Source: Eutreptiella sp. 'Long Island Sound 2002' (Eukaryota; Euglenozoa; Euglenophyceae; Eutreptiales; Eutreptiaceae). Taken from it: a stretch of DNA of 64,000 nucleotides. Below, one piece after another: positions 53,388-63,438 of this stretch. Where the stretch lies: positions 69,534,588-69,598,587 of the forward strand of contig OZ038383.1 of the NCBI GenBank assembly GCA_964036045.1, written 5' to 3'. Under the pieces are notes generated by a model. The model made no database searches and had not been told where the DNA came from. It was given only the letters and a program-made list of their open reading frames with translations. The first letter of the stretch is position 1; every line of letters begins with the position of its first letter. The translations under genes and the position numbers were made by a program.

Positions 53388-54887
53388 GAGAAAACCCTCC
53401 AGCAATGGATGGTGGCCCCTGTAGAGCTAGTCAGGTCGGTGCTCACAGGGGACTGGTCGGAGGACTACGCGGCATCCGAGCACTGGAGCAAGTACTGGAA
53501 TGCCGTCAGCGCCCCGTCGGACGACGAGTGGCCCGAGGGCTTGACCGAGGATGGGGACAAGTTGTTCCTCAAGGACAAGCTGCTGCTGCCCGAGAACCGA
53601 GTGGAGGAGCTCATTGACCATTGGCACAACGCCCAGCTCATGCACCCTGGCCGAGACAAGATGCAGCAGGACCTGGAGTGGCGTTTCAAGTTCCCTCCGG
53701 GGTACTACGCCATCCTGGATAGGTACTGCAGCGACTGTGCCGTGTGTCCGGCCACAAAGAGCCCTAACCACCCCACAGCGGGCAACCCGGTGTATACGGA
53801 TATACCGGAGGCCCCTCTGCGGTCCGTGGCCATGGATGTATTCGCCATGCCTGAGGTCACCGTGGAAGGAGAGACCTACGACTGTGTCATCCTGGCGGCG
53901 GACAGCCACAGTTGGTATATCGTGGCGGTCCCTGGCAAGAAGTCCAAGAAGAAGGACAGGAAGGACAAGCATAAGGTGGGGCTGCAGGCCAGGACCGTCG
54001 CTAATGCCATGATCAGGCATTGGCTGACGATTTTTGATGTCCCGGCTGTCATCTGCAGCGATCGGGGCAGTCAATTCGTGGGGACGTGGTTCAAGACAAT
54101 GTGCAAGCACATGGGAATTCGGCACGCCAAGCCGGTGGCATACCACAGCCGGTCGAATGGCCGGGCTGAGGTTGCCGGGCGGCAGATGTTCGAGAAGTTC
54201 CGCCAGCTGCACATCGACGAACCGGGCCGGAATTGGTACAATTCGCTGTGGAGGGTACTCCAAGCGTATCACGACCTTCCGGGGCCCACTGGACTGTCGC
54301 CCCATCGCATCCTGTTCCTACGGGATCGAGTGTCACGCACTCTCCCGTGGTTGAACCATGGCAAAGTGGCCCGAGATGCGAACGCCATGATGGCTGAGGC
54401 GGACGACACGGCGGCCAAGGTGTGGAAGGCACTACAGGACGAGCATGACAAGAGGGCCAAGTACTTCAAGCAGGGAAAAGTCCAGAAGTATGCTCTCCAA
54501 GACACTGTGTGGGTGGAGCGGCACCACAAGGATGTCCTGTCCAGGCATCGGCAGGCATCTTGGTATGTGCCGGGGGTAATCGTTCGGAAGGTCGGGCAGG
54601 ATGTGTATGCGGTTCGTGTGGGGGATAACAAGATCCTGGACCGCAACCATACCCAGCTTCGTCCCCGAGCACCAGACCCCAGCGGACGTCCCGTCACCTT
54701 CGATTTCACGGCCGGTGATGTGGACTCGGATGACGAGGGTGAGGACGACGACTTCACCGCTGAGAAGATCCTGGCCGACAAGCCGGACCCAAGGGCGCCT
54801 GGGGGTAGGCTTTATAAAGTCCGTTGGAAGGGATTTGCCGCATCCAGGGATTCGTGGGAGCCTCCGAGCAGTTTTGTGCCGAGGTAA
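53388..54887 (+). CDS. Integrase with chromodomain, element C, copy 2
   Basis: An undamaged 492-codon frame from 53409. Zinc site, the catalytic Asp, Asp, Glu (AMDVFAM, CSDRGSQF, GRAEVAGR) and the integrase C-terminal domain are all intact. The protein ends with a chromodomain, GGRLYKVRWKGFAASRDSWE, whose aromatic and Trp-Glu-Pro positions fit chromovirus domains. It has no independent start signal; it is the tail of a polyprotein broken by the TGA at 53385. Family role: inserts the cDNA, with target choice through the chromodomain. Confidence 0.8.
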   Translation, partial: EKTLQQWMVAPVELVRSVLTGDWSEDYAASEHWSKYWNAVSAPSDDEWPEGLTEDGDKLFLKDKLLLPENRVEELIDHWHNAQLMHPGRDKMQQDLEWRFKFPPGYYAILDRYCSDCAVCPATKSPNHPTAGNPVYTDIPEAPLRSVAMDVFAMPEVTVEGETYDCVILAADSHSWYIVAVPGKKSKKKDRKDKHKVGLQARTVANAMIRHWLTIFDVPAVICSDRGSQFVGTWFKTMCKHMGIRHAKPVAYHSRSNGRAEVAGRQMFEKFRQLHIDEPGRNWYNSLWRVLQAYHDLPGPTGLSPHRILFLRDRVSRTLPWLNHGKVARDANAMMAEADDTAAKVWKALQDEHDKRAKYFKQGKVQKYALQDTVWVERHHKDVLSRHRQASWYVPGVIVRKVGQDVYAVRVGDNKILDRNHTQLRPRAPDPSGRPVTFDFTAGDVDSDDEGEDDDFTAEKILADKPDPRAPGGRLYKVRWKGFAASRDSWEPPSSFVPR

Positions 54888-55373
54888 ACCACGGTCTGGA
54901 TGGACTACCTGAAGAAAAAGAATATTTCTTTGCATGTCAAGGACATGTTGGTCCATTTGGTTGCTGCTGTAGCACCGTAATGGATCCCCCTTGGCATTTT
55001 GTTTGTTTCTGTGATTGGGGAGACGGGTGAGGGCGTTCATCCAGGGATTTTTCGGCCTTGATTGGCCATATACCCCCTTCACTCGATCTCCACATATATA
55101 TTTCATTGTGGTATACTTTTTTAGGTCGACCGACGACGTTTCTCTATCTTTGATCCCCTTGGTCCATGTTGTAGATCAAGAGGAGACCGGATATGGCGCA
55201 GGGCACCTATCTTCAGTGTCCTCACCCCTCTCTTGGGGCATGGGGGACGCCTACGACGTGTGTGGGGCCTCCATGTGTCCTTGAGACATGGATAGGGGGA
55301 TTGGAGCCCATTGGAGTCCTCCCGTCCTCTCTTCAATGACTTCCGAGCGGTAACAACGCTCTGAGAAGGGGGG
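54888..55373 (+). other. 3' non-coding region and PPT of element C
   Basis: About 0.49 kb between the chromodomain stop and the 3' LTR, no coding signal. It ends in GAGAAGGGGGG directly before the LTR start TGAAGCC at 55374, a good polypurine tract. Confidence 0.65.
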
Positions 55374-56149
55374 TGAAGCCGGTTCGGACCCCCGTGGCCA
55401 TCTTGGGGTCACTTGGGGTGTGTATCTATGTGCCGACAAGCCGCCATTGGCTGATATCATACTCTCCCATCCACCTGACCTAACCTGATGTGATAGTGTG
55501 ATACGTTTGGCCATTCCGGCTAGGAGCGGCCATATTCAGTACCGAGGCGCCGCCAGCGGAGATTTATATATCAGAATATCAGAAATCAACAGAGTTTTTT
55601 TATCATAATGTTTCCGTAATTTTTCCGCCTTTGGTTCTGATAGTCAATGTATCGGCGACTGTCAGTTGGCTCGCGATTTTGCGGTAACCGATTGGTTAAC
55701 TGTTATTTCCAGATATTTTGGCGGAAACTCCGATGAAGGGTCAGATTTCATCTGCAAAGGGTTCGTTGCTTTCGCAATTTTCCAAATAAGCACTCGAAGA
55801 TTTAATCTGATTTTTTTGCGATGTCAAAATCGGATTTTTGACTTGGACATCGCCGCACTTGATTTGGTCTTCTTCGAGTGGTAATACTCTTTTCCCTTTG
55901 CCCAAATCAGGTTTCCCTTATGCTTGCCACCCATTTGACTTGGAGATATAAGGGAAACAAAAGTGAATCGTGGGACCACTTTGAAGTGCCATATCTACGA
56001 CCGAGTGTGAGGAAAGAGAATAAGGAAGGTTGCGTTGCAAGCGCCCCAGTCTCAACTTATCTTCAGTAGGGTCCAACACCTTAAGTCGTCACACACACTC
56101 GTTGTATCATAGGATCATGGTCAACATGGTAGAAACTTGTTTATAACTT
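55374..56149 (+). repeat. 3' LTR of element C, left part
   Basis: Matches 42443-43218 of the 5' LTR from the first base. It is interrupted at 56149 by LINE G, and the LTR resumes at 59351. The last 16 bases (56134-56149) form the left target duplication of LINE G. Confidence 0.9.
56134..56149. repeat. Target-site duplication of LINE G, left copy
   Basis: aacttgtttataactt here and at 59351-59366. The intact sequence occurs once in the 5' LTR at about 43203. One or two bases at the right side are ambiguous because the LINE tail begins with T. Confidence 0.9.
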
Positions 56150-56929
56150 TTTTTTTGTTTTTTGTAATACAAGTCCAAAGTCACTGCTCGAGAGTCCTCA
56201 GGAGGCCAGCCCATCATACAGAGTATCACCCACATCCCAGGTCACGGTCAGTGGGTGGGGCAGCAGGGAGGAGAAGGGAGCTGTGGACAGTGGGTTTGCG
56301 TTTGTGCAGAATAATTGAACATGTGGATAACACAGAAGTGGTCGCCCCGCACTCCACACCCGGGGGTGGTGGCAGTGTGATAGGGGGTACTGTCCGCGCG
56401 GGTGCCAATCCAGGGCATTTCCCCAGGAGAGAGAAGCAGGAGGGACTCGGGCCGGTGGCCAGGAGGAGGGAGAGAGTGGCATTCCACTCACACGACTGTG
56501 GTGTGGGCATGTAAGGGCCATGTGAGGGCCAACCTGCCAAAGGTTGGTGAAAAAATAGTGACGTTGCAAGCAAAAACACAGAGACAGGGTACAGGGGACA
56601 GGTTGAAAAAGAGATGACAGTGCAGATAAAGACACAGGGGCAGGGCATGGGGGACTTGCTCAGGCCGATCGGGCTGAACGCGGCCGCCTGGGGTGTAGTC
56701 AAGGACTCAGGGGGGGGGGGGTTCCACTGTGTACTGGCCTTCGGAACAGGGCAACGCAAAGCAAGGACTGAATCAGGATGAGGGCCCAGAATACAGACAG
56801 TGAAGGTCGCCTGTGATCTGTATGTACAGGCCAAGAGGGCACGACCAAGTTAGATTAACGAGTTCGTCAGCGAAATGCCTCGAATCGACGTTCCCTGCGA
56901 AGGAGAGTGAGGGCAGGGGAAGGGGGTGG
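56150..56929 (-). other. 3' UTR and poly(A) tail of LINE G
   Basis: About 0.78 kb after the ORF stop, ending in an A-rich tail. No coding signal; it includes a C-run on the minus strand at about 56711-56720. Confidence 0.7.
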
Positions 56930-59350
56930 TCACAGTGGCAGTGGGCCTGTCCAGTCTGCAGAGGAGAAGGGGTTGGGTCTGTTGGGGGGGCGTTTCGGGA
57001 CGGCGTGTTCTAAGATCGCAGTGACAGAATCCAGCACCTTGTTTTGATAGTGCCCTACTTCCTTTCGGACAGCTCGAAGTCCACCTAGGTGTGCTCGGAG
57101 GTATCTATACAGGGACCGCGGGATTGCCAGCCGGCCTACAATGCGGAGGTCTTTGCGGCAGGCAGCCTGGCGCCCAGTCTTGACGAGGTTACCGTCAGTC
57201 CAGCTGGACAGCCACGCGCAGACCAGGGGGTGGGAGGGGGTGCAGTAAGCGAGGACACCATGCAGACTGAGATTGTGACGGCGGTGGCAGTGTAGGCAGT
57301 CTGCCTTGCCCGGGGCATCATTCCAGAAGGTGGCATAGTGGGCATACCCCATGCGGGATTGCAAGCCGAAAAGCCACTTGTGCCACGCCAATCGCCTGAA
57401 TCGCAGTGGCCGCCAGGAGAGTGGGTGGAAGGAGTCGTGGGAGTGAGAGGGAATGGAATCGTGGGACCACACTTTATGGGGGGGTAGCAGGCGCTCACCG
57501 TGCCGGATTACATCCCAAGGGTGCTGTCGACGAATGGGGGCAGAAAGGGGGAGGACTGTGCCGATTTTGGCATATTCATCGGCCGCCTCATTGTGGGTGT
57601 CACCCGTGTGGCCTTCGACCCACTCAAGGGTTTGCCCTTTTGAGGAGAGGGACGAGCGCACCTCCTGTACCCAGTGAGCTTGGCGTACCGGGCGTTTCTG
57701 CCCTTGCGCAGAAGCAATAGCTCCCTTGCAGTCAAGGCGGATGTTCTCGTGTGCAGGGGAGAGGTGTGCCCCCAGAAGGACGCCAATTAGCTCTGCCTTA
57801 TAGGAGTTGGGAACTCCTGGCACTCGGCAAACCGCTATCCTGCCATCCCTGAGGACAACGGCGGCACCGGCCGAGGGTGGGCTTCCGAGTTTGCTGCCAT
57901 CAGAGTAGGCCGACCCGGGGTGGAGGTGTGAGGGCACCAGGTAGACTGACAAGCCAGCGATATGGACAATCGCAGTGGCGTCGCGCATCAGCTTATTGGC
58001 GGCCCATGTGGTGGACACTGGGGGCTGTTGTGCTTCTGGACTTGGGTTCAGTAAGGCAATCGCCGCTTTAAATGTGTTGTATGGGGACAGTGGGTGCTGG
58101 GACCGCGTGGACATGGTGTGGAGGTAAGGATTGCGGTGCAGTGTGTCTAGAACTCTCGTGGGGTGGAGTACTGGGAAGTAACCCATGCCGAGGCCATGGC
58201 TTCTGTGGGTGTACAGAGTTTTCCTGGCAACGACGGAGGGCAGCCCTAGCACTCCGAAAATGAATTTTTCAATCAGCGAGTTAAGTGGGTGTAGCTGTGT
58301 GACAGTGAGGGGTATGCATTCTGTGCGGTATAGTAGGCGTGGCAGTACCATGGTGTTTACCAAGAGGACCCTATCCAAGACTTGGATCGGTTGTGAGTGC
58401 AGCTCGTTGAGTTGGCTTCTCAGTTCCTCTATGACGATAGACAGCGCTCTGTCAACACAGAGCCGCGGGGCCAGGGGATGGCCCAGATGCATGATATATC
58501 TGGCCCTGACGAAGGGATGATTTACCTGTGAGCTCCATTCTGGCGGGAGTTCGGCTGGAACTGATTGCCAAAGCGATTCATTGGAAGCCTGAAGCGCGCA
58601 TGGCGGGTGCAAATATTTGGGGAGGAGAGGCAGATCAGTGGGGGAATGGAGCATAGGGAGGGACTCGCTCTTGCACACATTCAGCTGACATGCGATGAGG
58701 CTGAGGGCATACTGGACAAGTTGTGCCTGATGCTGGCTGTGCTTGGGGGGGGTCGGGGAGCATATGTCATCAACATACGCAGAGAAGGTGATGCCATGCT
58801 GGTCGAGCACGCGCAGGGGGATGTCAAAAACGACGACGAGGAGGAAACAGGAGAGTGGACACCCTTGTTTCACCCCGTGCGTTGTGCGAAAAAATTCCTG
58901 TTCGGCCCCCCTGAGAAAAGTGGAGCCCCTTTCCATTACCAGGGTGATTATGCGCAGTAATTTCAGGGGAGTTCCCATTTTGTCAAGGACGGCACGGATC
59001 AGGATTTTCGGGGGGCTGTCAAAGGCATGGTAGACATCAAAGACCAGAATGGCCTCTACCGGCCCTAGATTGTCGAGGTCATCGAGGAAAATTTGTGTGG
59101 CGCGGGCTGTGGATATACCCTGCCTACCGCCGAATTGTCTGTGGTGCAGGTGTGGGGATATTAGGGGGTACAGCTGTGAGTGGACCCATCGCATGAATAG
59201 CCGGTAAATTGAATTACTCATAGCGATGGGCCTCCAGCGGTCGGGGTCTTGCCACTTACCCTTCCCTTTAAAAAGACAAAAAGTCTCTGAAACCAGCCAA
59301 TCATCTGGGATGGTGCCCTCCTCGTAACAGAGGGTGACACAGGTTGCCAC
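56930..59350 (-). CDS. RT-RNase H protein of LINE G (5' partial)
   Basis: The frame is open through the insertion point into LTR sequence, so only codons from 59350 onward belong to the LINE. RT: GKWQDPDRWRPIAMSNSIYR, FGGRQGISTARA, AILVFDVYHAFDSP, HGVKQGCPLSCFLLVV and catalytic YVDD at 58766-58777. RNase H near residue 480: AYSDGSKLGSPPSAGAAVV, a Glu in YKAELIGVLLG and an Asp in IRLDCKGAIAS. A Cys/His motif CLHCHRRHNLSLHGVLAYC lies near the C-terminus. RNase H after RT points to an I- or L1-related plant/algal clade. About 805 codons remain. Confidence 0.9.
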   Translation of the reverse strand: MATCVTLCYEEGTIPDDWLVSETFCLFKGKGKWQDPDRWRPIAMSNSIYRLFMRWVHSQLYPLISPHLHHRQFGGRQGISTARATQIFLDDLDNLGPVEAILVFDVYHAFDSPPKILIRAVLDKMGTPLKLLRIITLVMERGSTFLRGAEQEFFRTTHGVKQGCPLSCFLLVVVFDIPLRVLDQHGITFSAYVDDICSPTPPKHSQHQAQLVQYALSLIACQLNVCKSESLPMLHSPTDLPLLPKYLHPPCALQASNESLWQSVPAELPPEWSSQVNHPFVRARYIMHLGHPLAPRLCVDRALSIVIEELRSQLNELHSQPIQVLDRVLLVNTMVLPRLLYRTECIPLTVTQLHPLNSLIEKFIFGVLGLPSVVARKTLYTHRSHGLGMGYFPVLHPTRVLDTLHRNPYLHTMSTRSQHPLSPYNTFKAAIALLNPSPEAQQPPVSTTWAANKLMRDATAIVHIAGLSVYLVPSHLHPGSAYSDGSKLGSPPSAGAAVVLRDGRIAVCRVPGVPNSYKAELIGVLLGAHLSPAHENIRLDCKGAIASAQGQKRPVRQAHWVQEVRSSLSSKGQTLEWVEGHTGDTHNEAADEYAKIGTVLPLSAPIRRQHPWDVIRHGERLLPPHKVWSHDSIPSHSHDSFHPLSWRPLRFRRLAWHKWLFGLQSRMGYAHYATFWNDAPGKADCLHCHRRHNLSLHGVLAYCTPSHPLVCAWLSSWTDGNLVKTGRQAACRKDLRIVGRLAIPRSLYRYLRAHLGGLRAVRKEVGHYQNKVLDSVTAILEHAVPKRPPNRPNPFSSADWTGPLPL

Positions 59351-59986
59351 AACTTGTTTATAACTTGTTGACCATGTGTCCGGACTTGATATTATGACTT
59401 TCGAGTGTAGCGCATGAGTCTTGCGGTGGCATAGCATTTTTCATTAGGTTCCCACGTCCACTTAACCCAAGGTTATGATCATGGAGGGTCATGGCATACC
59501 ATGGTGGGAGCCTATTTTAAGGGCTATGTGGGATATTGGTAGTATATGTCTTGATATGCTCACGTCCATGTTATATATCTTCGTGTGGCCGAAGCGATGG
59601 GGAGCCATACGTGACAAGGGCCTTGCCCATGTCCCAATTGTGGAATTCAAAGCGCTAGACTAAGTCTACCGCGTATGTATTGCTCATGGTATGTTGGGCA
59701 AAGAGATCCATGAGTGCACTCCCATTTTCATGGGGCATGTAGATATGAGTGGCGAAGGTATCTCCATGCGCCTGATTGAGGATCCAAGTGGGGGAATTGT
59801 TCGCAAATGGTTCCAATCATTTGTGTATTGAACCATGAGCAGATATCATGGGTGAGCATAGAGATATACTATCATGACAACTTTGTATTTGGTCATATTT
59901 TCATGTTTGTGACCTCAATTTTTGCTCATTTTTGCATTTTGTGTACTTACCTGGTCGGCAAACAGCAAGGAGCCTATGGGGAGTCG
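59351..59986 (+). repeat. 3' LTR of element C, right part, truncated
   Basis: Continues the LTR after LINE G, matching about 43203-43839. Similarity ends sharply after gagtcg at 59986; the remaining roughly 0.95 kb of the LTR is absent. Its first 16 bases are the right target duplication of LINE G. Confidence 0.85.
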
Positions 59987-60437
59987 GCTGGCTCAGCAAG
60001 CACTACACAAACCCCATATATGGGCCAACTCCTTAAAACCGGTTTCTCTTCTCTGTTTTCTGCTCTTTTGGTGCCCTTTGCTACCTTTCATTGAAACGGG
60101 CACCCTCAAAATATACACAAAAATGGTATTATACATGAAAAATGAAATTTTTGACCTCAAATACCCCCTCCATGGGGTTTGAACCCACACTCTACCAACC
60201 TTAGAGTTGTGTTTTTCCTCTAAGCTACGACCTGTCGTCGACGATCTCAGAGAAAACCGTAGTATAATAAAAAATTTGGAAAATCAGTACTCCTTACATG
60301 CTCCAACCACTATTAACCTCCCATGCTCTTAAAACCGGTCACGCGCTCACTGAGTTGTTCAACTAGTGATTTGCTGTACCCAGAGCTTTGATTTCTGATG
60401 CAATCCAAAATGTTTTAAGGATATAAATTTTAACAAA
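59987..60437 (+). other. Left terminal region of element E
   Basis: About 0.45 kb of AT-rich leader with no ORF. The word cttaaaaccggt occurs twice (near 60033 and 60328) in direct orientation. DIRS-type elements carry terminal repeats here; without the right end it cannot be shown. A TATA-like ataaatttt lies at 60422-60431, just before the Gag ATG. Confidence 0.5.
60170..60230 (-). other. tRNA-like A box and B box in the element E leader
   Basis: On the minus strand TAGCTTAGAGG (60217-60227) fits the A box and GGTTCAAACCC (60175-60185) fits the B box, with a 5-bp T-arm-like pairing. The acceptor stem does not pair and the anticodon arm is poor, so it is not a functional tRNA gene. Confidence 0.3.
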
Positions 60438-61424
60438 ATGACAGAAGGAAATGAGACACTGGATTTTCACGAGTTCGTGCTGAAATTGCCGGATTCGGCG
60501 TGGAACCTGAGTTCTGAGTCTTTGGAACATGCAGCACAGTTTGCAAAGGAAGGCGCAATGAGTGGTCTCAGTCCTTGGCAGGCAGCGTCACTGTATTCCA
60601 AACTTACAGGAAAGAAAACACTGGTCACTGTCAAAGACACGATGGCCTTGGTTCGTGATGCCTTACTCACCTTAAAGGGCGACGACATTGGCAGAACAGG
60701 AATGTCGTCGCATCGCGAAGACGTCTTCTTGGCATGCGAAACTTTGAGCGGTCCCAAGGACCACGCTGGCCCCGCGTCGGACAAGGAGTCCACGTTCGTG
60801 TGGCGCGATGAGGTTCTGTCGCTTCCTTCACGCTTGTCTGCACTCCTGGAAGAGCGAAAGGTTTTGCAAGACGAGTTTCGCAGAAAAAAGATGTTGAAGC
60901 ACCTTCCAGTGTTCGACGAGTTCCATAGGGCAGCTGTTAATAACGCGCCAACGCACAAACATCCAGCGGACGCAGAGAAGCGTCGTTGGGAACAACAGGT
61001 AAAAGACGCCATGCGAGTCCTGGGAGTAGTCTTAGCACGCGAAGATGACACAACGGTAGCTCCGGAAGCACCTGTTTCATTGGTACTGTGTGAACATTTG
61101 TTTGCAATGTTGGGTGCGTTGGACTACAGCATCCAAAGCTCCCGGCGAGTGGCAGTAGATAAACGGTTTGAACAACCTGCGATTGCACCAGAGTTACTCT
61201 CGAAGGATGACATGTCACTACTTCAGTCGCGCAACAAATTACAAAAAGACCTGAGAGGCACGCGTTTCTCCCCTTACTCGCATCGTAGTTCTTTCCGTTC
61301 GTTTTCAACACGAGGTCGTTTTGATCCACGGAGATCTGGCAAAGGAGGCAAAGGCAAAGGTAAGGGTTTCACCCAAAGATTTGTGCCACGTAACGAGAAG
61401 TTAGATGAACGACCACAGCAGTAG
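60438..61424 (+). CDS. Gag-like ORF1 of element E
   Basis: 328 codons with an ATG start. Mostly helical and charged, beginning MTEGNETLDFHEFVLKLPDS, with a basic Gly/Arg/Lys-rich tail (RRSGKGGKGKGKGFTQRF near residue 300) that would bind nucleic acid. No zinc knuckle is seen, which is common for DIRS Gag proteins. Its last 20 bases overlap the RT ORF start at 61405. The functional label rests on position and the basic tail. Confidence 0.7.
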   Translation: MTEGNETLDFHEFVLKLPDSAWNLSSESLEHAAQFAKEGAMSGLSPWQAASLYSKLTGKKTLVTVKDTMALVRDALLTLKGDDIGRTGMSSHREDVFLACETLSGPKDHAGPASDKESTFVWRDEVLSLPSRLSALLEERKVLQDEFRRKKMLKHLPVFDEFHRAAVNNAPTHKHPADAEKRRWEQQVKDAMRVLGVVLAREDDTTVAPEAPVSLVLCEHLFAMLGALDYSIQSSRRVAVDKRFEQPAIAPELLSKDDMSLLQSRNKLQKDLRGTRFSPYSHRSSFRSFSTRGRFDPRRSGKGGKGKGKGFTQRFVPRNEKLDERPQQ

Positions 61425-63438
61425 CTTGACTGTAGAGGATTTATTGGCGCCAGCCGTGTGCGTGCCACCGCCGATCCATCCCCACATGCCACTCTATTTG
61501 CGCTGTCGTGCACAATTGCATGAATGGGAAGCGTTGAAGGACACATACGCGGCGTCAGTGATTCGCAATGGGCTGCAGCTTGATTGGGTTGACGGTTTTG
61601 ATCCGGATCGGCCAACCGACGACTTCCGTCCTCGTTCTTCCCACGCAGAGGTAACCGATCCTGAATTGGTAAAACACGTGTTGGATGCAGTGCAACAGGG
61701 TTGCATGGAACGCGTCGAGCGAAAAGACATTAAGTGTTGTGCAAGTATGTTCGCAGTGGACAAAGCGTCAGACGAGGCACATCCTGAGGGAGGCCGTCGA
61801 CCTATCACCAATTTGAAGAACGTGAACCAGTTTGTACAGACCACCTATTTTCGTTTGGTCACTCTGTGGGGCATTTTACCGTTCTTGAGACCCGGTCAGT
61901 ATGCTTGCAAAATTGACTTGAAAAGTGCTTATTTTCACATGGGTATCCATCCGCGGGATCGACCTTATTTGGGGGTCTACGTCGACGGTGAATTTTACAG
62001 GTGGTGCGTTTTGCCGTTTGGATTAAACGTTGCACCACGGGAATGGCAACGCCTCATGCAACCAATTTTAAATGCCGTGCGCGAACGCGGAGCACTCGTT
62101 TGGGTCTACTTGGACGATTGGCTCATCATTGGCAATACTTACCGTGAATGTCTGGAACACACACGTTTTTTGGTACAACTTTTGCATCGGTTGGGTATAT
62201 TGGTCAATGTCCCAAAATCATGTTTGGAGCCGTCTCAAGAAATTATAATGCTTGGTTTTATGCTAAACTTCAGGGAAGGATTAGTCGCGGTACCTCCAAA
62301 GCGCCTACAAGCAATTTTTCGGGACGTGAACAGACTGGCACACAGTCACACACCATCAGTGAGGCGATGCGCCTCCGTTCTTGGAAGAATCCGTTCCTTG
62401 TTGTTCGCCATGCCCCATATCCGACTCCTCAGCGACGCCCTGGCGGTGCACGTGGCGGTGGCAGTCCAGGCTGGCTGGGAGGCAGACGTGGCGCTCCCGG
62501 AGCGCGTGTCACGTCAGTTGATGGATCTGGCGGACGAGTTACACCAGTGGAAGGGACGCACCTTCGTAGTTTCCATGGGTCACGTCAGGGACATGTACTC
62601 GGACGCGTCAGATCTGGCGTGGGGCGGAGTCCTTCAAGGGAATGCCCAAGCAGCGTTCGGTTGGTTCCAGAATCGAGAGGAACACATAAACGTCAAAGAG
62701 TTCAGGGGAGCCCTACTGACTATTCAAGCGTATGCGCTGAGGGACACCGCGCTGCGATTTTTCACCGACTCAATGGTCCTTTACTGGTATCTCCGCAAGT
62801 GGGGAGGCCGCAAGCCGCGGTTCAACGCATTGATTCTCCAACTGTGGAATTTTACACAAGCCAATCGCGTCGAGATTCAACCGTTTTACGTGCACACCTC
62901 GGTGAATCCGGCGGACATTTGGTCTCGGCTTCGTTGGACACCGTCGGAGGCTACCTTCCCGTCGGACGTGTTGACTTGGATCCTGGAGGAGTTCAAAAGT
63001 TGGATTCAGCCGGAAATCGATTGGATGTCAAGGAGTTCCAATGCGGTGTGCAGCAAGTTCGTCAGTCCGTGTCCTCACCCGGGGGCTTACGCCATCGATG
63101 TCTTCTCCCAGAATCTAACTTTACTTTCACCGGGGTGGGTCTTCCCGCCGTTCAAGCACATACCTCAGTTGGTCAACAAAGTGTTGGAGTCACCAGGGGT
63201 GAAGGTTCTCATTGCTCTGCCGTACAGGCCGCGCGAGGTTTGGTGGAACCTATTGATGAAACACGTGAAGTTCGCAGTGAACACGTCGGAGTTCCGTTTG
63301 CAAATGCCAGACGGCACGGAGACACAACCACGTTTCGTGTTGACCTTGGCGTATGTTTGCGTGAATACTATCAATTGCGAGGAGCTACCAACGAAGAGGC
63401 GACGCTTATCATCAATGAAATCGGGAAGGACACCTTGA
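61405..63438 (+). CDS. RT-RNase H protein of element E
   Basis: 677 codons, ATG start, no damage. RT: ASMFAVDKASDEAHPEGGRR, YACKIDLKSAYFHMGIHP, RWCVLPFGLNVAPREWQRLM and catalytic YLDD at 62107-62118 (near residue 235). RNase H from about residue 397: MYSDASDLAWGGVL, HINVKEFRGALLTIQAY, ALRFFTDSMVLYWYLRKW and VNPADIWSR, giving the D-E-D-D set. A further domain (residues about 545-640) has KFVSPCPHPGAYAIDVFSQN, WVFPPFKHIPQLVNKVL and VKVLIALPYRPREVWWNLL, as in DIRS relatives. The recombinase frame overlaps its 3' end by about 0.2 kb. Confidence 0.9.
   Translation: MNDHSSSLTVEDLLAPAVCVPPPIHPHMPLYLRCRAQLHEWEALKDTYAASVIRNGLQLDWVDGFDPDRPTDDFRPRSSHAEVTDPELVKHVLDAVQQGCMERVERKDIKCCASMFAVDKASDEAHPEGGRRPITNLKNVNQFVQTTYFRLVTLWGILPFLRPGQYACKIDLKSAYFHMGIHPRDRPYLGVYVDGEFYRWCVLPFGLNVAPREWQRLMQPILNAVRERGALVWVYLDDWLIIGNTYRECLEHTRFLVQLLHRLGILVNVPKSCLEPSQEIIMLGFMLNFREGLVAVPPKRLQAIFRDVNRLAHSHTPSVRRCASVLGRIRSLLFAMPHIRLLSDALAVHVAVAVQAGWEADVALPERVSRQLMDLADELHQWKGRTFVVSMGHVRDMYSDASDLAWGGVLQGNAQAAFGWFQNREEHINVKEFRGALLTIQAYALRDTALRFFTDSMVLYWYLRKWGGRKPRFNALILQLWNFTQANRVEIQPFYVHTSVNPADIWSRLRWTPSEATFPSDVLTWILEEFKSWIQPEIDWMSRSSNAVCSKFVSPCPHPGAYAIDVFSQNLTLLSPGWVFPPFKHIPQLVNKVLESPGVKVLIALPYRPREVWWNLLMKHVKFAVNTSEFRLQMPDGTETQPRFVLTLAYVCVNTINCEELPTKRRRLSSMKSGRTP

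Larger units (their letters stand above)
50468..54764 (+). repeat. Tandem duplication of the RNase H-integrase block in element C
   Basis: 50468-52604 is repeated at 52606-54764 with very few differences by eye. The offset is 2138 bases at the left edge, becomes 2159 after a 21-base deletion in copy 1 and 2160 after a one-base deletion near 51783 in copy 1. The junction fuses the end of the integrase (DDDFTAE) to the RT thumb (MGFCNYFSGHVRMY) in frame. Copy 1 therefore lacks a chromodomain. Confidence 0.95.
56150..59350 (-). mobile_element. LINE G: young 5'-truncated non-LTR retrotransposon
   Basis: Inserted in the 3' LTR of element C with a 14-16 bp target duplication. In minus orientation the 3' end is a poly(A) tail, seen as T-runs broken by single G at about 56147-56164. 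The 5' end is cut inside RT. The single ORF has no stop or frame change, so the copy is recent. The endonuclease and any ORF1 are absent, the usual outcome of incomplete target-primed reverse transcription. Confidence 0.9.
42443..59986 (+). mobile_element. Element C: Ty3/gypsy chromovirus, decayed, with nested LINE
   Basis: 5' LTR from 42443, PBS at 44795, Gag, protease, linker domain, RT (FVDD), RNase H, integrase, a duplicated RNase H-integrase block, chromodomain, a G-rich PPT and a 3' LTR from 55374. The 3' LTR is split by LINE G and cut at 59986 by element E, so no target duplication can be read. Pol and Gag are each mostly in one frame but carry seven in-frame stops (TAG or TGA) plus one single-base deletion. 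It is a different family from A and B, sharing only the overall layout and the primer. Confidence 0.85.
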
